Origin: Bacteroidaceae bacterium
Lineage (GTDB): Bacteria > Bacteroidota > Bacteroidia > Bacteroidales > Bacteroidaceae
Direction of reading: 5' to 3'
Length of the DNA stretch: 64,000 bases
Assembly (NCBI GenBank): GCA_017551845.1
Contig: JAFZKR010000072.1
Coordinates: forward strand, 1 to 64,000
Part shown: piece by piece, positions 43,425-53,698 of the stretch
How positions within the stretch are numbered: position 1 is the stretch's first letter
How the letters are laid out: every line of letters begins with the position of its first letter
The notes under the pieces: model-generated
The model's database searches: none
Told to the model about the DNA's origin: nothing
The model's input: the letters and a program-made list of their open reading frames with translations, nothing else
Position numbers and translations under genes: made by a program

Positions 43425-43454
43425 CAAAAATAGTACTTTCGCACAACAATACAA
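43425..43454 (-). promoter_or_regulatory. Promoter of the GT4 gene, overlapping the divergent yfhO-like leader
   Basis: On the minus strand TTG (43452-43454), a 19-base spacer and TATTTTTG (43425-43432) give a full match. On the plus strand TACTTTCG at 43433-43440 is a near-consensus -7 element for the YfhO-like gene, so the two promoters interleave. Confidence 0.65.
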
Positions 43455-43472
43455 CATGTAAACCATTCAAGT

Positions 43473-45923
43473 ATGGAAAAGAAGAGATTTCAAAGGTTCC
43501 TGCCTTACATAACAGCCATTGTGGTGTTTGCCCTTATTTCGTCACTGTATTGTCTGCCGGTCTTTCAGGGGAAGCAGATACATACAGGCGATGATGACAT
43601 GGCTCTTTCGGCCGTTCAGGAGGCACGCCGTTTTCATGAGGATACCGGCAATTATACATGGTGGACCGGCTCGATGTTTTCCGGTATGCCTACTTTCCAG
43701 ATAGGCGGTGGAAAATACCTCTCCCAGAAACTGATGAAACCCCTGTTGCAGATATGTCACCCGTCATCCAAAAAGATGCCGTTGGTATTCATCATGTTTT
43801 TTGTAAGTTTCTTCATTCTGTTCAGGTCATTTAAAATTGACAGATGGCTCTCCATAGTAGGTGCCCTTGCCACAGGATTCTCATCCTATTTCTTCATAAT
43901 AGAGGCGGCGGGGCATAATGGTAAGGCATGGTCCATCGCAATGATGTCCGTGGTTCTGGGGGGATTCTATCTGATTTTCAACAAAAGGTACGGGTGGGGA
44001 GTCGCTCTGGTCATGGTGTTCACCGCAATGGGATTCACACCTCATCCTCAGATGGCTTACTACATGTACATGCTCATAGGCTTTCTCTTCCTTGTTGAAA
44101 TCTATATTCATGTCAAGGAAAAAAGATACAAGGAATTAGGTATAGCGACACTTCTTTTCGTACTTTCCGTAGGTGTGGGAATGGGAACAGGTACGGCCAA
44201 TGTTTTCGCCAACCGTGAATATGCCACTGAGACCATGCGTGGAGGACATTCCGAACTCACACCTGAATCAGATTCCAACAAGACCAAGGGTCTGAACCTG
44301 GATTATGCCACAGCTTGGAGCTACGGTATAGATGAATCGCTCACTTTCCTGATACCGGGATTTATGGGAACAGCATCGGGTTACGATCTCGGCACGGATT
44401 CAGAGCTGTACCGTGTTATGGTCAAAAACGGTGTTCCTAGATCCGATGCGAAACAGATCAGTCAGCAAGCTCCCACATATTGGGGTGAACAACCGTTTAC
44501 CGTAGGGTCTGTTTATGCAGGAGCGGCTGTATGTTTCCTTTTCCTGTTGGGACTCCTTATTGTGAAAGGTCCCTATAAATGGGGTTTGCTCATAGCAACA
44601 GTCCTTTCGTTTGCCCTTTCTTGGGGTAAGAACTGGATGGGGCTCACGGAATTCTTTTTCAACTGGTTCCCTCTCTATGACAAGTTCCGTTCCGTATCCT
44701 CCATATTGATTGTGGCCGAGGTTACCATGCCTTTACTTGGCTTCCTTGCCATGAAACAGATTATGGAAGGTGAGACGAATAAAGGGGAACTGAACCGCAG
44801 CATCTATATCTCGGCAGGAGTGACAGGTGGTATATGTCTCTTACTAGCTCTGTTCGGAGGTTCCATGCTCTCCTTTACATCATCCTACGATGCAAGCATC
44901 CAGGATGCATGGCCGGATTGGCTGTACGCTGCTCTGATTGATGACCGTGCCTCCATGCTTCGGAGTGATTCTTTCCGTTCACTTCTGTTTGTGCTTCTTA
45001 CGGCTGCTGTGGTTTGGCTCTATTCCAACGGCAAGATCAGACAGAACATAATGGTAATAGGATTGGGAATCATAGTAATAGCCGACATGTGGCCCATTGA
45101 CCGCCGTTTCCTGAATGACAGCAACTACGTCACTCCTAAACAGAGTAAAAATAGTTTTGCCATGCAACCCTACGAGAAGGCCATACTCTCAGACCCTGAT
45201 CCCCATTTTCGAGTATTCAACCTTGCTGCCAATACCTTTAACGATGCACGTACCTCCTATTATCTCAAATCACTTGGTGGTTACAGTGCTGCCAAGCTGC
45301 GCCGTTATCAGGATATCATAGACGAATATCTTTCCAAGGCAGATATAGGAATAGTGAGCATGCTAAACGGCAAGTATATAATTACCAAAGGCGAGGATGG
45401 TAATCCCGCCCCGCTCAGGAATCCGGGCGCCATGGGTAATGCCTGGTTTGTGGATTCCGTGGTGGTAGTTCCGGGGCCGGTGGAGGAGTGTGCCGCTCTG
45501 AGCAGCATAAATCTGAGAAACACGGCGGTGCTTGACGATGATTTTTCAGCGTTTGTGAAAGATTTCCGTCCCGGCCATGATAACTCGGCCACAATAAAGC
45601 TTAATACCTATGCGCCCGATGCCCTCACGTACAGTTCGAGCTCATCGGCAGATGGTACAATAGTGTTCTCGGAAATATATTACCCTTACGGATGGAAAGC
45701 CTATGTTGACGGCAATCCATGTGAGATTTTCCGTGTGAACTATCTGCTCAGGGCAATCAATGTCCCGGCAGGAAATCATAAAATAGTGTTCGAGTTCCGT
45801 CCTGACAGTGTCAGGAAGGGAAATCTTCTTTCCGGGATTTTTGTGGGGATAATGTACCTTACTCTCCTTGCTTTGATAGCAGGAACTCTAATAAGGAGAG
45901 GTCGTCAGCGTAAGTCAGCTTGA
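43473..45923 (+). CDS. YfhO-family multi-spanning membrane protein
   Basis: This 816-residue protein has about twelve membrane helices, a GDDDMALSAVQEARRF motif in the first loop and a periplasmic C-terminal beta domain (FSEIYYPYGWKAYVDG) with a last helix (GIFVGIMYLTLLALIAGTLI). This is the YfhO layout, a GT-C-like fold. Bacillus YfhO is linked to glycosylation of lipoteichoic acid; in Bacteroidota the role is unknown, and a lipid-linked sugar transfer outside the membrane is plausible. Its last 65 bases overlap ispD on the opposite strand. Confidence 0.88.
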   Translation: MEKKRFQRFLPYITAIVVFALISSLYCLPVFQGKQIHTGDDDMALSAVQEARRFHEDTGNYTWWTGSMFSGMPTFQIGGGKYLSQKLMKPLLQICHPSSKKMPLVFIMFFVSFFILFRSFKIDRWLSIVGALATGFSSYFFIIEAAGHNGKAWSIAMMSVVLGGFYLIFNKRYGWGVALVMVFTAMGFTPHPQMAYYMYMLIGFLFLVEIYIHVKEKRYKELGIATLLFVLSVGVGMGTGTANVFANREYATETMRGGHSELTPESDSNKTKGLNLDYATAWSYGIDESLTFLIPGFMGTASGYDLGTDSELYRVMVKNGVPRSDAKQISQQAPTYWGEQPFTVGSVYAGAAVCFLFLLGLLIVKGPYKWGLLIATVLSFALSWGKNWMGLTEFFFNWFPLYDKFRSVSSILIVAEVTMPLLGFLAMKQIMEGETNKGELNRSIYISAGVTGGICLLLALFGGSMLSFTSSYDASIQDAWPDWLYAALIDDRASMLRSDSFRSLLFVLLTAAVVWLYSNGKIRQNIMVIGLGIIVIADMWPIDRRFLNDSNYVTPKQSKNSFAMQPYEKAILSDPDPHFRVFNLAANTFNDARTSYYLKSLGGYSAAKLRRYQDIIDEYLSKADIGIVSMLNGKYIITKGEDGNPAPLRNPGAMGNAWFVDSVVVVPGPVEECAALSSINLRNTAVLDDDFSAFVKDFRPGHDNSATIKLNTYAPDALTYSSSSSADGTIVFSEIYYPYGWKAYVDGNPCEIFRVNYLLRAINVPAGNHKIVFEFRPDSVRKGNLLSGIFVGIMYLTLLALIAGTLIRRGRQRKSA

Positions 45924-46563
45924 TATTTCTTTCGCTTCCTCGTACTATGCCAATCTTCACGTCCGGGAGGTAACGCAATACAGTTCCGCAGTCATCGGTA
46001 GCAGTGAAAGCCGGATCCTGCAGGGCTATGCAGTATGCCTCCTGTATGGTTTTCTGGCGGAAACCCTGCGGAGTCTGCATCCTCCACAGTAGGTGTCGTT
46101 CCTGAATTGATTCCATAACCGTTCCGGCTGCATCACATTGTACAATCGTATCAACTGTAGGTATGGCCACATCTACGGCATCGTACTTTTCCATTGCCTT
46201 TAATGTATCGGTAATTATCTGTTCAGATACTAACGGGCGGGCAGCATCGTGGAATAGCATTACTGCGTCAGGATTGCCGGCAAAATAACGTACTGCTGCC
46301 AGACTGGAGTCAAAACGCTCCTTTCCACCGGGCAATACTGCAGACACCTTGGTCCAATTATGTGCTGAGATGAGGTTTTCAACCCAAGCAATGAACTGTG
46401 GTGCGGTAACAATCACCACCTGGTCTATGCCGGGATGGTTGTGGAAAGTCTGTACGGAGTGTTCCAATACAGTCTTTCCCCCCAATGGCAGGAACTGCTT
46501 AGGGGTGGAAAAGCCGGTTCTTGAACCGGAGCCTGCTGCAAGTATGACTCCGACTGTATTCAT
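45859..46563 (-). CDS. ispD: 2-C-methyl-D-erythritol 4-phosphate cytidylyltransferase
   Basis: This 234-residue enzyme makes CDP-methylerythritol from MEP and CTP in isoprenoid synthesis. ILAAGSGSRTG is the nucleotide loop, LFHDAARPLVS and QTPQGFRQKTI are the IspD signatures and TDDCGTVL is the late motif. IspD and the ribitol-5-phosphate enzyme TarI are close relatives; the lone setting, away from the polymer locus, favours IspD. The 3' end overlaps the YfhO-like gene by 65 bases tail to tail. Confidence 0.92.
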   Translation of the reverse strand: MNTVGVILAAGSGSRTGFSTPKQFLPLGGKTVLEHSVQTFHNHPGIDQVVIVTAPQFIAWVENLISAHNWTKVSAVLPGGKERFDSSLAAVRYFAGNPDAVMLFHDAARPLVSEQIITDTLKAMEKYDAVDVAIPTVDTIVQCDAAGTVMESIQERHLLWRMQTPQGFRQKTIQEAYCIALQDPAFTATDDCGTVLRYLPDVKIGIVRGSERNIKLTYADDLSLLEFLLSKQGE

Positions 46564-46572
46564 AGTAGTTTT

Positions 46573-48633
46573 TTAGCAGACTTCACTACCTGGTTTTACG
46601 GGACGTTGAACTGTTGTCACGGTCAGTGTGCCGTCGGCATCGAGTGCGCTCAGTATCATGCCCTGGCTCTCAATGCCACGTATTGTACGCGGTGCCAGAT
46701 TGGCAATAAAGCAAACCTGTTTGCCTAGCAGATCCTCGGGCTTGTACCACTGGGCAATGCCTGAAAGGATGGTACGGCCTCCCAAGCCGTCATCAATCTT
46801 GAACTGGAGCAGTTTATCTGCCTTGGGAACCTTGGTGCACTCAAGTACTGTGCCTACGCGGATATCCAGTTTCTCAAACTCCGGGAACTGGATGTTTGCC
46901 TTAATGGGGTTGGCAGGCTGTGCTGCTGCGGCAGCCTTCTCATTCTCTTCTTTGCGCTTGAGCAATTTCTGGATCTGAGCCTCAATGGCATCATCTTCAA
47001 TCTTCTCAAACAGCAGTTCGGGCTTGGTTAGTTTGTGGCCGGCGGGGAGCAGGTCAATTGCACCCAGACGGTCCCACTGAGCACCTTCCAGAGCAATCAT
47101 GCCGCGCAGTTTCTCACTTGAGAACGGCAGGAACGGCTCGAATGCGATTGCCAGGTTGGCAACCAGCTGCAGGGCTATGTTAAGGATTGTCTCAACACGC
47201 TTCATATCGGTCTTGGCCAGTTTCCAGGGCTCGGTATCGGCCAGGTACTTGTTACCTATGCGGGCCAGGTTCATGGCCTCCTTCTGTGCCTCGCGGAACT
47301 TGAAGTTGTCAAGCAATGACTCAAGCTGCTTCTTTACATCGGCAAACTCCTTAAGGGTGTCGCGGTCATAGTCATTCAGTTCACCGCATGGGGGAACCAC
47401 GCCGTCAAAGTATTTCTGTGTCAGAACCAGGGCGCGGTTAACAAAATTACCGTAAATGGCAACCAACTCATTGTTATTGCGGGCCTGGAAATCCTTCCAT
47501 GTAAAGTTGTTGTCCTTGGTCTCGGGAGCATTGGCGGTAAGCACGTAGCGCATTACATCGGCCTTGCCGGGGAAATCCTCCAGGTACTCGTGTACCCATA
47601 CGGCCCAGTTGCGTGAGGTGGAGATCTTGTCATCCTCCAGGTTCAGGAACTCATTGCTGGGAACGTTGTCGGGAAGTATGAATGAACCCTCGGCTTTAAG
47701 CATTGAGGGGAACACTATGCAGTGGAATACTATGTTGTCCTTACCGATAAAGTGGATCAGACGGGTGTCGGGATCCTTCCACCATGTTTCCCAGCTGCCG
47801 CGCTCGGGATGCTGGTCGCAATACTCCTTGGTGTTGCTTATGTAGCCTATGGGAGCATCGAACCATACGTACAGGACCTTGCCCTCGGCGCCCTCAACGG
47901 GAACGGGTATACCCCAATCCAGGTCGCGGCTCACGGCGCGGGGCTGAAGACCCATGTCAAGCCAGCTCTTGCACTGTCCATAGACATTGGGACGCCACTC
48001 TTTGTGCTCCTGCAATATCCATTTTTCAAGCCACTCCTGATACTGCTCCAGAGGCAGGTACCAGTGTGTTGTCTCCTTCATTACGGGCTTGCTGCCGCTT
48101 ACGGTGCTGACCGGGTTGATGAGCTCTGTGGGTGAGAGTGATGTACCGCACTTTTCGCACTGGTCACCGTATGCGTGGTCATAGTGGCAGTGAGGGCACT
48201 CGCCGGTTATGTATCGGTCGGCCAGGAACATGTGGGCCTCCTCGTCATAGTACTGCTCACTTGTCTTCTGTATGAACTTGCCGGTATCGTACAGCTTGCG
48301 GAAGAAATCGGCAGCCAGCTTATGGTGTACGGGAGAACTGGTACGTCCGTAGATATCGTACGATATGCCCATACCCTTGAAGGTATCCTTCATCTGATAG
48401 TGGTAGCGGTCAATGATCTCCTTGGGGGTAACGCCCTCTTTCTTGGCGCGGATAGTGATAGGCACTCCGTGCTCGTCACTGCCTCCAATGAACATCACAT
48501 CTACCTTTTTGAGACGTTGGTAACGGACATAAATATCGGCCGGAACGTAAGCGCCTGCCAGATGTCCTATGTGCAGCGGGCCGTTGGCGTAGGGCAGAGC
48601 CGATGTAACCAGAATCCTCTTGTACTCTTTCAT
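46573..48633 (-). CDS. metG: Methionyl-tRNA synthetase
   Basis: This 686-residue class I synthetase has PLHIGHLAG (HIGH), a zinc knuckle [18 protein letters not shown], and KISTSRNW in the KMSKS position. A C-terminal EMAP/tRNA-binding domain ([17 protein letters not shown] to SQGMIL) dimerises the enzyme. The start [15 protein letters not shown] at 48633 fits homologues; MIDNN at 48648 would add five residues, and the frame back to 48813 crosses the rpsO terminator. TACCTTTG on the minus strand at 48662-48669 is a likely -7 element. Confidence 0.96.
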   Translation of the reverse strand: MKEYKRILVTSALPYANGPLHIGHLAGAYVPADIYVRYQRLKKVDVMFIGGSDEHGVPITIRAKKEGVTPKEIIDRYHYQMKDTFKGMGISYDIYGRTSSPVHHKLAADFFRKLYDTGKFIQKTSEQYYDEEAHMFLADRYITGECPHCHYDHAYGDQCEKCGTSLSPTELINPVSTVSGSKPVMKETTHWYLPLEQYQEWLEKWILQEHKEWRPNVYGQCKSWLDMGLQPRAVSRDLDWGIPVPVEGAEGKVLYVWFDAPIGYISNTKEYCDQHPERGSWETWWKDPDTRLIHFIGKDNIVFHCIVFPSMLKAEGSFILPDNVPSNEFLNLEDDKISTSRNWAVWVHEYLEDFPGKADVMRYVLTANAPETKDNNFTWKDFQARNNNELVAIYGNFVNRALVLTQKYFDGVVPPCGELNDYDRDTLKEFADVKKQLESLLDNFKFREAQKEAMNLARIGNKYLADTEPWKLAKTDMKRVETILNIALQLVANLAIAFEPFLPFSSEKLRGMIALEGAQWDRLGAIDLLPAGHKLTKPELLFEKIEDDAIEAQIQKLLKRKEENEKAAAAAQPANPIKANIQFPEFEKLDIRVGTVLECTKVPKADKLLQFKIDDGLGGRTILSGIAQWYKPEDLLGKQVCFIANLAPRTIRGIESQGMILSALDADGTLTVTTVQRPVKPGSEVC

Positions 48634-48661
48634 ATTATTGTCAATCATTTTTTTCAGTCCG

Positions 48662-48669
48662 CAAAGGTA
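48662..48669 (-). promoter_or_regulatory. metG promoter, -7 element TACCTTTG
   Basis: TACCTTTG on the minus strand lies about 30 bases before the metG start and just after the rpsO terminator. A clear -33 TTG is missing. Confidence 0.55.
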
Positions 48670-48722
48670 TAAAAAAGTTCTCGGTTTGCTTAAATGGGAA
48701 ATTAGAAAAGGTCTGTGACTAC

Positions 48723-48774
48723 AGTGATGAAAAAAGAGGGTTGGCCTATTGACCAACCCTCTTTTTTCATCACT
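48723..48774 (-). terminator. rpsO terminator with a 22-bp stem
   Basis: AGTGATGAAAAAAGAGGGTTGG (48723-48744; written here as the plus strand, key core GAGGGTTGG) pairs perfectly with 48753-48774, leaving an 8-base loop. The A/T-rich outer part supplies the U-run on the minus strand. It ends the rpsO transcript 4 bases after the stop codon. Confidence 0.9.
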
Positions 48775-48778
48775 AGCC

Positions 48779-49048
48779 TTACTTGCGCAGGCCCAGTTCC
48801 TTGACAATTGCACGGTAGCGCTCGATATCCCTCTCCTTGAGGTAATTGAGCAGTGCGCGACGCTTGCCGACCAACTGGGTCAGAGCCCTTTCGGTGCTAT
48901 AATCCTTACGGTTCTCCTTAAGATGTTCCGTCAAATGGGATATACGGTATGAGAACAAGGCTATCTGGGACTCAGGGGACCCGGTATCCGTGTTGGACTT
49001 TCCGTACTTTCCAAAGATTTCTTGTTTTTTCTCTTTGTCTAAATACAT
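48779..49048 (-). CDS. rpsO: 30S ribosomal protein S15
   Basis: This 89-residue protein has the S15 signature [24 protein letters not shown] and the C-terminal [17 protein letters not shown]. It binds 16S rRNA early in assembly of the platform. It is a single gene with its own promoter and terminator. In other bacteria S15 represses its own mRNA through a leader structure; the leader here is only about 30 bases, so that is not visible. Confidence 0.98.
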   Translation of the reverse strand: MYLDKEKKQEIFGKYGKSNTDTGSPESQIALFSYRISHLTEHLKENRKDYSTERALTQLVGKRRALLNYLKERDIERYRAIVKELGLRK

Positions 49049-49085
49049 TTTCCTGTAATTAATGTGAAAACTCGTTTAGCGGGCG

Positions 49086-49115
49086 CAAAGTTACCTCTTC
49101 TTTTTTAATATGCAA
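49086..49115 (-). promoter_or_regulatory. rpsO promoter
   Basis: On the minus strand TTG (49113-49115), a 19-base spacer and TAACTTTG (49086-49093) match the consensus fully. Confidence 0.78.
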
Positions 49116-49138
49116 TCTTTTTTATAACATTTTTGCCG

Positions 49139-49146
49139 TAACTTTG
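49139..49146 (+). promoter_or_regulatory. typA promoter, -7 element TAACTTTG
   Basis: TAACTTTG lies 27 bases before the typA ATG. The -33 position is AT-rich without a clear TTG. It is back to back with the rpsO promoter. Confidence 0.6.
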
Positions 49147-49173
49147 CAGCCGATGATATATAAGGAATAGAGT

Positions 49174-50967
49174 ATGAATATAAGGAATATAGCAATCATT
49201 GCACACGTCGATCATGGAAAGACAACGCTTGTTGACAAAATGATGATAGCCGGCAATCTCTTCCGTGACAATCAGGCCAAGGGCGAACTTATGCTCGACA
49301 ACAACGACCTGGAGCGTGAGCGTGGTATTACGATTCTATCCAAGAATGTCTCCATTAATTACAAGGAGACGAAAATAAACATAATAGATACCCCGGGACA
49401 CTCTGACTTCGGAGGTGAAGTGGAACGTGTCCTGAATATGGCGGATGGCTGCATCCTTCTGGTGGATGCTTTCGAGGGCCCCATGCCGCAAACACGTTTC
49501 GTCCTGCAGAAAGCCTTGCAGATAGGACTCAAGCCTATAGTAGTGGTAAATAAGGTTGATAAGCCTAACTGTCGTCCCGAGGAGGTTTATGAAATGGTGT
49601 TCGATCTCATGTTTGCTCTTGACGCGACGGAGGAACAGCTTGATTTCCCCGTACTGTACGGTTCGGCCAAACAGAACTGGATGAGTACGGACTGGCGTGA
49701 GCCCACGGACAACATCTATCCTCTTTTGGATGCCATCATAGAGCACATACCCGCTCCCAAACAGGAGGAGGGAACACTGCAGATGCTGATAACCTCGCTT
49801 GATTACTCTTCCTATACCGGTCGCATAGCTGTAGGCCGTGTGAACCGCGGTACCCTGAACGAGGGAATGACCTGCACTCTGGCCCATCGTGACGGCAGTA
49901 AGGAGAAAGTTAAAATAAAGGAACTCCATACATTCGTGGGCATGGGACGCAAGCGTGTTCCCACGGTTGAGTCAGGTGATATCTGCGCTATAGTTGGATT
50001 GGAGAAGTTCGAGATAGGTGATACTATCTGCGACGCAGAGAACCCGGATCCTTTGCCTCCCATTGCCATTGATGAGCCTACCATGAGTATGCTCTTCTCA
50101 ATAAACGACTCACCCTTCTTCGGCAAGGAGGGTAAATATGTTACCTCACGCCATATTCAGGATCGACTGGAACTGGAACTAGACAAGAATCTTGCCCTTA
50201 GGGTGCATCGTGCCGAGGATGACGGCAAGTGGATTGTCTCCGGCCGTGGTGTGTTGCATCTGTCAATACTGATTGAGACTATGAGGCGTGAAGGCTATGA
50301 ACTGCAGGTGGGTCAGCCTCAGGTTATAATGAAGGAGATTGACGGCCGGAACTGCGAACCCATCGAAGAGCTTACCATCAGCGTACCGGAGGAGTTCGCC
50401 AGCAAGATGATAGACCTGGCCACCAAACGTAAGGGTGAAATGATTTCAATGGATACCCAAGGAGATCGTGTGGTTATAGTATTCGAGATACCTTCACGAG
50501 GTATTATCGGACTCAGGACTAATGTGCTGACTGCATCGCAGGGAGAGGCTGTGATGGCTCACCGCTTCAAAGAGTACCAGCCTTACAAGGGTGAGATAGA
50601 ACGGAGGGTCAACGGTTCCATGGTAGCGATGGAGACAGGTACAGTATTCGCATATGCGCTTGACAAGCTACAGGACAGGGGAAGGTTCTTCGTCAATCCT
50701 CAGGATCAGGTCTATGCCGGGCAGGTAGTGGGAGAACATGTGCACGAGAAGGATCTTGTCATAAACGTGACCAAGAGCAAGCAGCTCACCAACATGCGTG
50801 CAAGTGGTTCCGATGAGAAGGCCCATCTGGCTCCTCCCGTAGTATTCTCGCTTGAGGAGGCACTTGAGTACATAAAGAATGACGAGTATGTGGAGGTGAC
50901 CCCCAAGAGCATGCGAATGCGCAAGATCATTCTCAATGAACTGGAGAGGAAAAGAGCTTCAAAATAG
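49174..50967 (+). CDS. typA: Translational GTPase TypA/BipA
   Basis: This 597-residue ribosome-binding GTPase has the P-loop [14 protein letters not shown], the switch region [26 protein letters not shown] and [13 protein letters not shown], then EF-G-like domains III and V and the TypA-specific C-terminal domain ([22 protein letters not shown]). It helps late 50S assembly and growth under stress or cold. The length is close to the usual 600-610. The 3' end is followed within 10 bases by the lipoprotein gene. Confidence 0.97.
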   Translation: MNIRNIAIIAHVDHGKTTLVDKMMIAGNLFRDNQAKGELMLDNNDLERERGITILSKNVSINYKETKINIIDTPGHSDFGGEVERVLNMADGCILLVDAFEGPMPQTRFVLQKALQIGLKPIVVVNKVDKPNCRPEEVYEMVFDLMFALDATEEQLDFPVLYGSAKQNWMSTDWREPTDNIYPLLDAIIEHIPAPKQEEGTLQMLITSLDYSSYTGRIAVGRVNRGTLNEGMTCTLAHRDGSKEKVKIKELHTFVGMGRKRVPTVESGDICAIVGLEKFEIGDTICDAENPDPLPPIAIDEPTMSMLFSINDSPFFGKEGKYVTSRHIQDRLELELDKNLALRVHRAEDDGKWIVSGRGVLHLSILIETMRREGYELQVGQPQVIMKEIDGRNCEPIEELTISVPEEFASKMIDLATKRKGEMISMDTQGDRVVIVFEIPSRGIIGLRTNVLTASQGEAVMAHRFKEYQPYKGEIERRVNGSMVAMETGTVFAYALDKLQDRGRFFVNPQDQVYAGQVVGEHVHEKDLVINVTKSKQLTNMRASGSDEKAHLAPPVVFSLEEALEYIKNDEYVEVTPKSMRMRKIILNELERKRASK

Positions 50968-50977
50968 CCTTATATAT

Positions 50978-52054
50978 ATGAAAAGGTGTCCGTTTCCGGC
51001 TATACTGGTTTTAGTGCTTTTTGTGGCTGTTGTCTCATGCCATAAAGAGAAAGACAGGTTCGTTTTGAAAGGTGTTTACACCTCGCAAGGGAGTACTGTG
51101 ACCGACAGCATGATTCTGGTTACCGGAATAGATAACCGTTTTGACCGTATTGACACCATTTTTCCTGCCGACGGCTCCTTCGTTTGGTCTTTTACGCCCG
51201 ATACCGTAACACCTCTGCTGCTTATATTTCCTGACGGAACCAGTCAGGCTCTCTTTGCCGAAAAGAATCTGACAGCACAGATAACTATTCCTGACAGTGG
51301 TGACATCGTGATAGGAGGAGGTCGTTACAATGACTCATACCAGTCTTTCAGGGAAAAAATAGATGACGGGATGAGTGAGAGCCGGATGTCGGAGTGCATA
51401 GATTCCTTCATTAAGACCGATCCGTTCAGCGAGGTTACTCCCATGCTGATATACCAATATATGGTTCAGAGGTATCATTCCGACCAGAAAGAGATTGAAG
51501 CTCTCCTCAAGAGAATGAGCGGAAACATGCAGGACTCTCCCTTTGTGGTGCAGCTTAAATCCGGGTTCGGAGGAGAGACTTCGGGCAACAATTACATGAC
51601 GGCTTTCGATGTTATTGACACCACTATGTCAAGGACTCCTTTCATGGGAATCGGAGATAACCGGCATCTGTTAGTCTGTATCTGGGCCTCTTGGGATGAG
51701 GAGAGTAATGAGGCGAGAAAGCAGATGTCCCGTTTCAAGGAGTTCTACTCAGACCGCCTTTTCACCATTGCCGATATTTCAATCGATACCAATTTCCGAC
51801 GTTGGAAAGAGGCTGTGGCTAGGGATACTTTGGATTGGGTATCATATTGTGACACCGAAGGATGGAACAGCCGGCTTATCCGCGAAGGCTTTATTAAGGA
51901 ACTGCCGGTGTATGTCCTTTTTTCCGGTCTGAAAAGAATCATTCTCAAGACAAACTCTTTGACCGAGATGGATTTGCGGCTTGATTCCGAACTGCCTACA
52001 ATAAAGAAAGCCGAACCGATAACACCGAGAAAATTCCGTATCACAGGTATGTGA
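50978..52054 (+). CDS. Thioredoxin-like lipoprotein lacking the CxxC
   Basis: This 358-residue protein starts MKRCPFPAIL and has a lipobox ending VVSC (Cys21). Residues about 27-110 look like the DUF4369-type beta domain of Bacteroidota thiol-disulfide lipoproteins. Residues about 225-345 follow the thioredoxin-like fold (LVCIWASWDEESNEARKQM, IADISIDTNFRRWKEAV, IKELPVYVLFSG with the cis-Pro context). The active-site Cys pair after WASW is absent (Asp-Glu-Glu-Ser), so redox activity is unlikely. A binding or scaffolding role in the periplasm is inferred. The start at 50978 gives a clean signal; the frame from 50936 lies in typA. Confidence 0.85.
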   Translation: MKRCPFPAILVLVLFVAVVSCHKEKDRFVLKGVYTSQGSTVTDSMILVTGIDNRFDRIDTIFPADGSFVWSFTPDTVTPLLLIFPDGTSQALFAEKNLTAQITIPDSGDIVIGGGRYNDSYQSFREKIDDGMSESRMSECIDSFIKTDPFSEVTPMLIYQYMVQRYHSDQKEIEALLKRMSGNMQDSPFVVQLKSGFGGETSGNNYMTAFDVIDTTMSRTPFMGIGDNRHLLVCIWASWDEESNEARKQMSRFKEFYSDRLFTIADISIDTNFRRWKEAVARDTLDWVSYCDTEGWNSRLIREGFIKELPVYVLFSGLKRIILKTNSLTEMDLRLDSELPTIKKAEPITPRKFRITGM

Positions 52055-52107
52055 TTCCATTGTATTTCCAATGAAAAACCTTATAAACCTTTTATACCAT
52101 TCCTACC

Positions 52108-53646
52108 ATGCTTATCAAAGTTTATGGAGCGGCTGTCCAGGGGATAGACGCTTACATCGTGACTATTGAGGCTAACACCTCACGAGGTATCAGATTTTTT
52201 CTTGTTGGACTACCTGACAGTGCAGTCAAGGAGAGCCATGAACGGATTATCTCCGCATTCAATGTAAACGGTTACAAGTTTCCTTCTTGCCAGATTATCA
52301 TCAATATGGCTCCTGCTGACATACGCAAGGAGGGTGCGGCATACGACCTTCCTCTCGCTATAGGCATTATGGCTTCCATTGGAGAACTGTCCACTGAAGA
52401 GCTTGACCATTATGTCATTATGGGGGAGTTGGGGCTTGACGGAACGCTACAGTCTGTACGCGGAGCGTTGTCTATGGCCATCAAGGCACGGTCAGAAGGA
52501 TTCAAAGGCATAATCCTGCCGGAACAGAACGCCCCTGAAGCTGCCGTAATAGACGGGTTGGCAGTATACGGAGCACGAAATCTCCGACAAGTGGTTGACC
52601 TGCTTAACGGATTACCCGGACATATCAAACCGTTGGAGAAAAGCGTATTCCCTCCTTTTTGCGAATCGCTATGCTGCGGTTCCGATTTTTCTGACGTAAA
52701 GGGACAGACTGCTGTAAAACGTGCTCTTGAGGTAGCTGCGAGCGGAGGTCACAATATTATTATGATAGGTCCTCCCGGCAGCGGCAAATCCATGATGGCC
52801 AGAGCATTGCCTTCAATTCTTCCTCCGCTTACCGAGAAAGAGAGCATTGAGACTACCCGTATCCATTCGGTCGCGGGTTTCACCGGACAAGGTTCTGCAC
52901 TCATCCGGGAACGTCCTTTCCGCCATCCTCACCATACAATAACCAATGTGGCCCTTACAGGAGGCGGCTGCAATGCACAGCCTGGAGAAATATCATTGGC
53001 ACATAACGGGATACTCTATCTTGATGAATTGCCGGAGTTTTCACGATCCGCTCTCGAAGTGTTGCGGCAGCCGCTTGAAGAGCGGACAATCGTGATTTCC
53101 AGAGCCAAATACAGAGTAGAATATCCTGCATCATTCATGTTGGTTGCATCAATGAATCCCTGCCCTTGCGGTTATTATAATCATCCCACGAAAGAGTGCA
53201 GCTGTACACCTTCTGCAATTGAACGTTATCTTGGGAGAATATCTGGACCGCTGATGGACCGTTTTGACCTTCAGTGTGAAATCATGCCGGTAGGGTTTGA
53301 CGATATGACATCGGATGTGAAAGCTGAAACAAGTTCGTCAATCAGGGAACGTGTGATAGCTGTCAGGGCCGTCCAGTCGGAGAGATTTACCGATGAAAAC
53401 GGAATATATTGCAATGCTCAAATGAGCTCTCGCATGCTTCGTAAGTACGTTATGGCGGATCCGGCCGCTATCCGTATATTGGGAGAAGCCATGAACCGCC
53501 TTAACCTGTCGGCCCGTGCATACGACCGTATCCTCAAAGTGGCCCGTACAATAGCCGATATGGAAAGTTCCCGTACCGTCTCTCCACAACATATTGCCGA
53601 GGCTATAGGTTATCGCAGCCTGGATCGGGCATCATGGGGAAAATGA
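52108..53646 (+). CDS. YifB/ComM-type Mg-chelatase-like AAA+ ATPase
   Basis: This 512-residue protein has an N-terminal LonC-like domain (AYIVTIEANTSRGIRFFLVGLPD), a Walker A GPPGSGKSMMARAL near residue 221, Walker B ILYLDELPEFS and a zinc-binding segment CPCGYYNHPTKECSC, then a C-terminal Mg-chelatase domain (NLSARAYDRILKVARTIAD). The family includes ComM, a branch-migration helicase that widens incorporated DNA during natural transformation. YifB homologues are also common in bacteria not known to be competent, so the exact use here is open. It is followed by ahcY after a small gap. Confidence 0.93.
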   Translation: MLIKVYGAAVQGIDAYIVTIEANTSRGIRFFLVGLPDSAVKESHERIISAFNVNGYKFPSCQIIINMAPADIRKEGAAYDLPLAIGIMASIGELSTEELDHYVIMGELGLDGTLQSVRGALSMAIKARSEGFKGIILPEQNAPEAAVIDGLAVYGARNLRQVVDLLNGLPGHIKPLEKSVFPPFCESLCCGSDFSDVKGQTAVKRALEVAASGGHNIIMIGPPGSGKSMMARALPSILPPLTEKESIETTRIHSVAGFTGQGSALIRERPFRHPHHTITNVALTGGGCNAQPGEISLAHNGILYLDELPEFSRSALEVLRQPLEERTIVISRAKYRVEYPASFMLVASMNPCPCGYYNHPTKECSCTPSAIERYLGRISGPLMDRFDLQCEIMPVGFDDMTSDVKAETSSSIRERVIAVRAVQSERFTDENGIYCNAQMSSRMLRKYVMADPAAIRILGEAMNRLNLSARAYDRILKVARTIADMESSRTVSPQHIAEAIGYRSLDRASWGK

Positions 53647-53657
53647 TGAAAATTAAC

Positions 53658-53665
53658 TATATTTG
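53658..53665 (+). promoter_or_regulatory. ahcY promoter, -7 element TATATTTG
   Basis: TATATTTG lies 33 bases before the ahcY ATG at 53699, between the yifB stop and the gene. The -33 position falls inside yifB and shows no TTG. Confidence 0.55.
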
Positions 53666-53698
53666 CACCTCAGAACAAACCAGTACACATTTTTGGAA

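Noticed and set aside
47722..48672. Long plus-strand frames opposite metG
   Set aside because: They mirror the codon pattern of metG and match no family.
48634..48813. Extended N-terminus of MetG
   Set aside because: It crosses the rpsO terminator and the metG -7 element.
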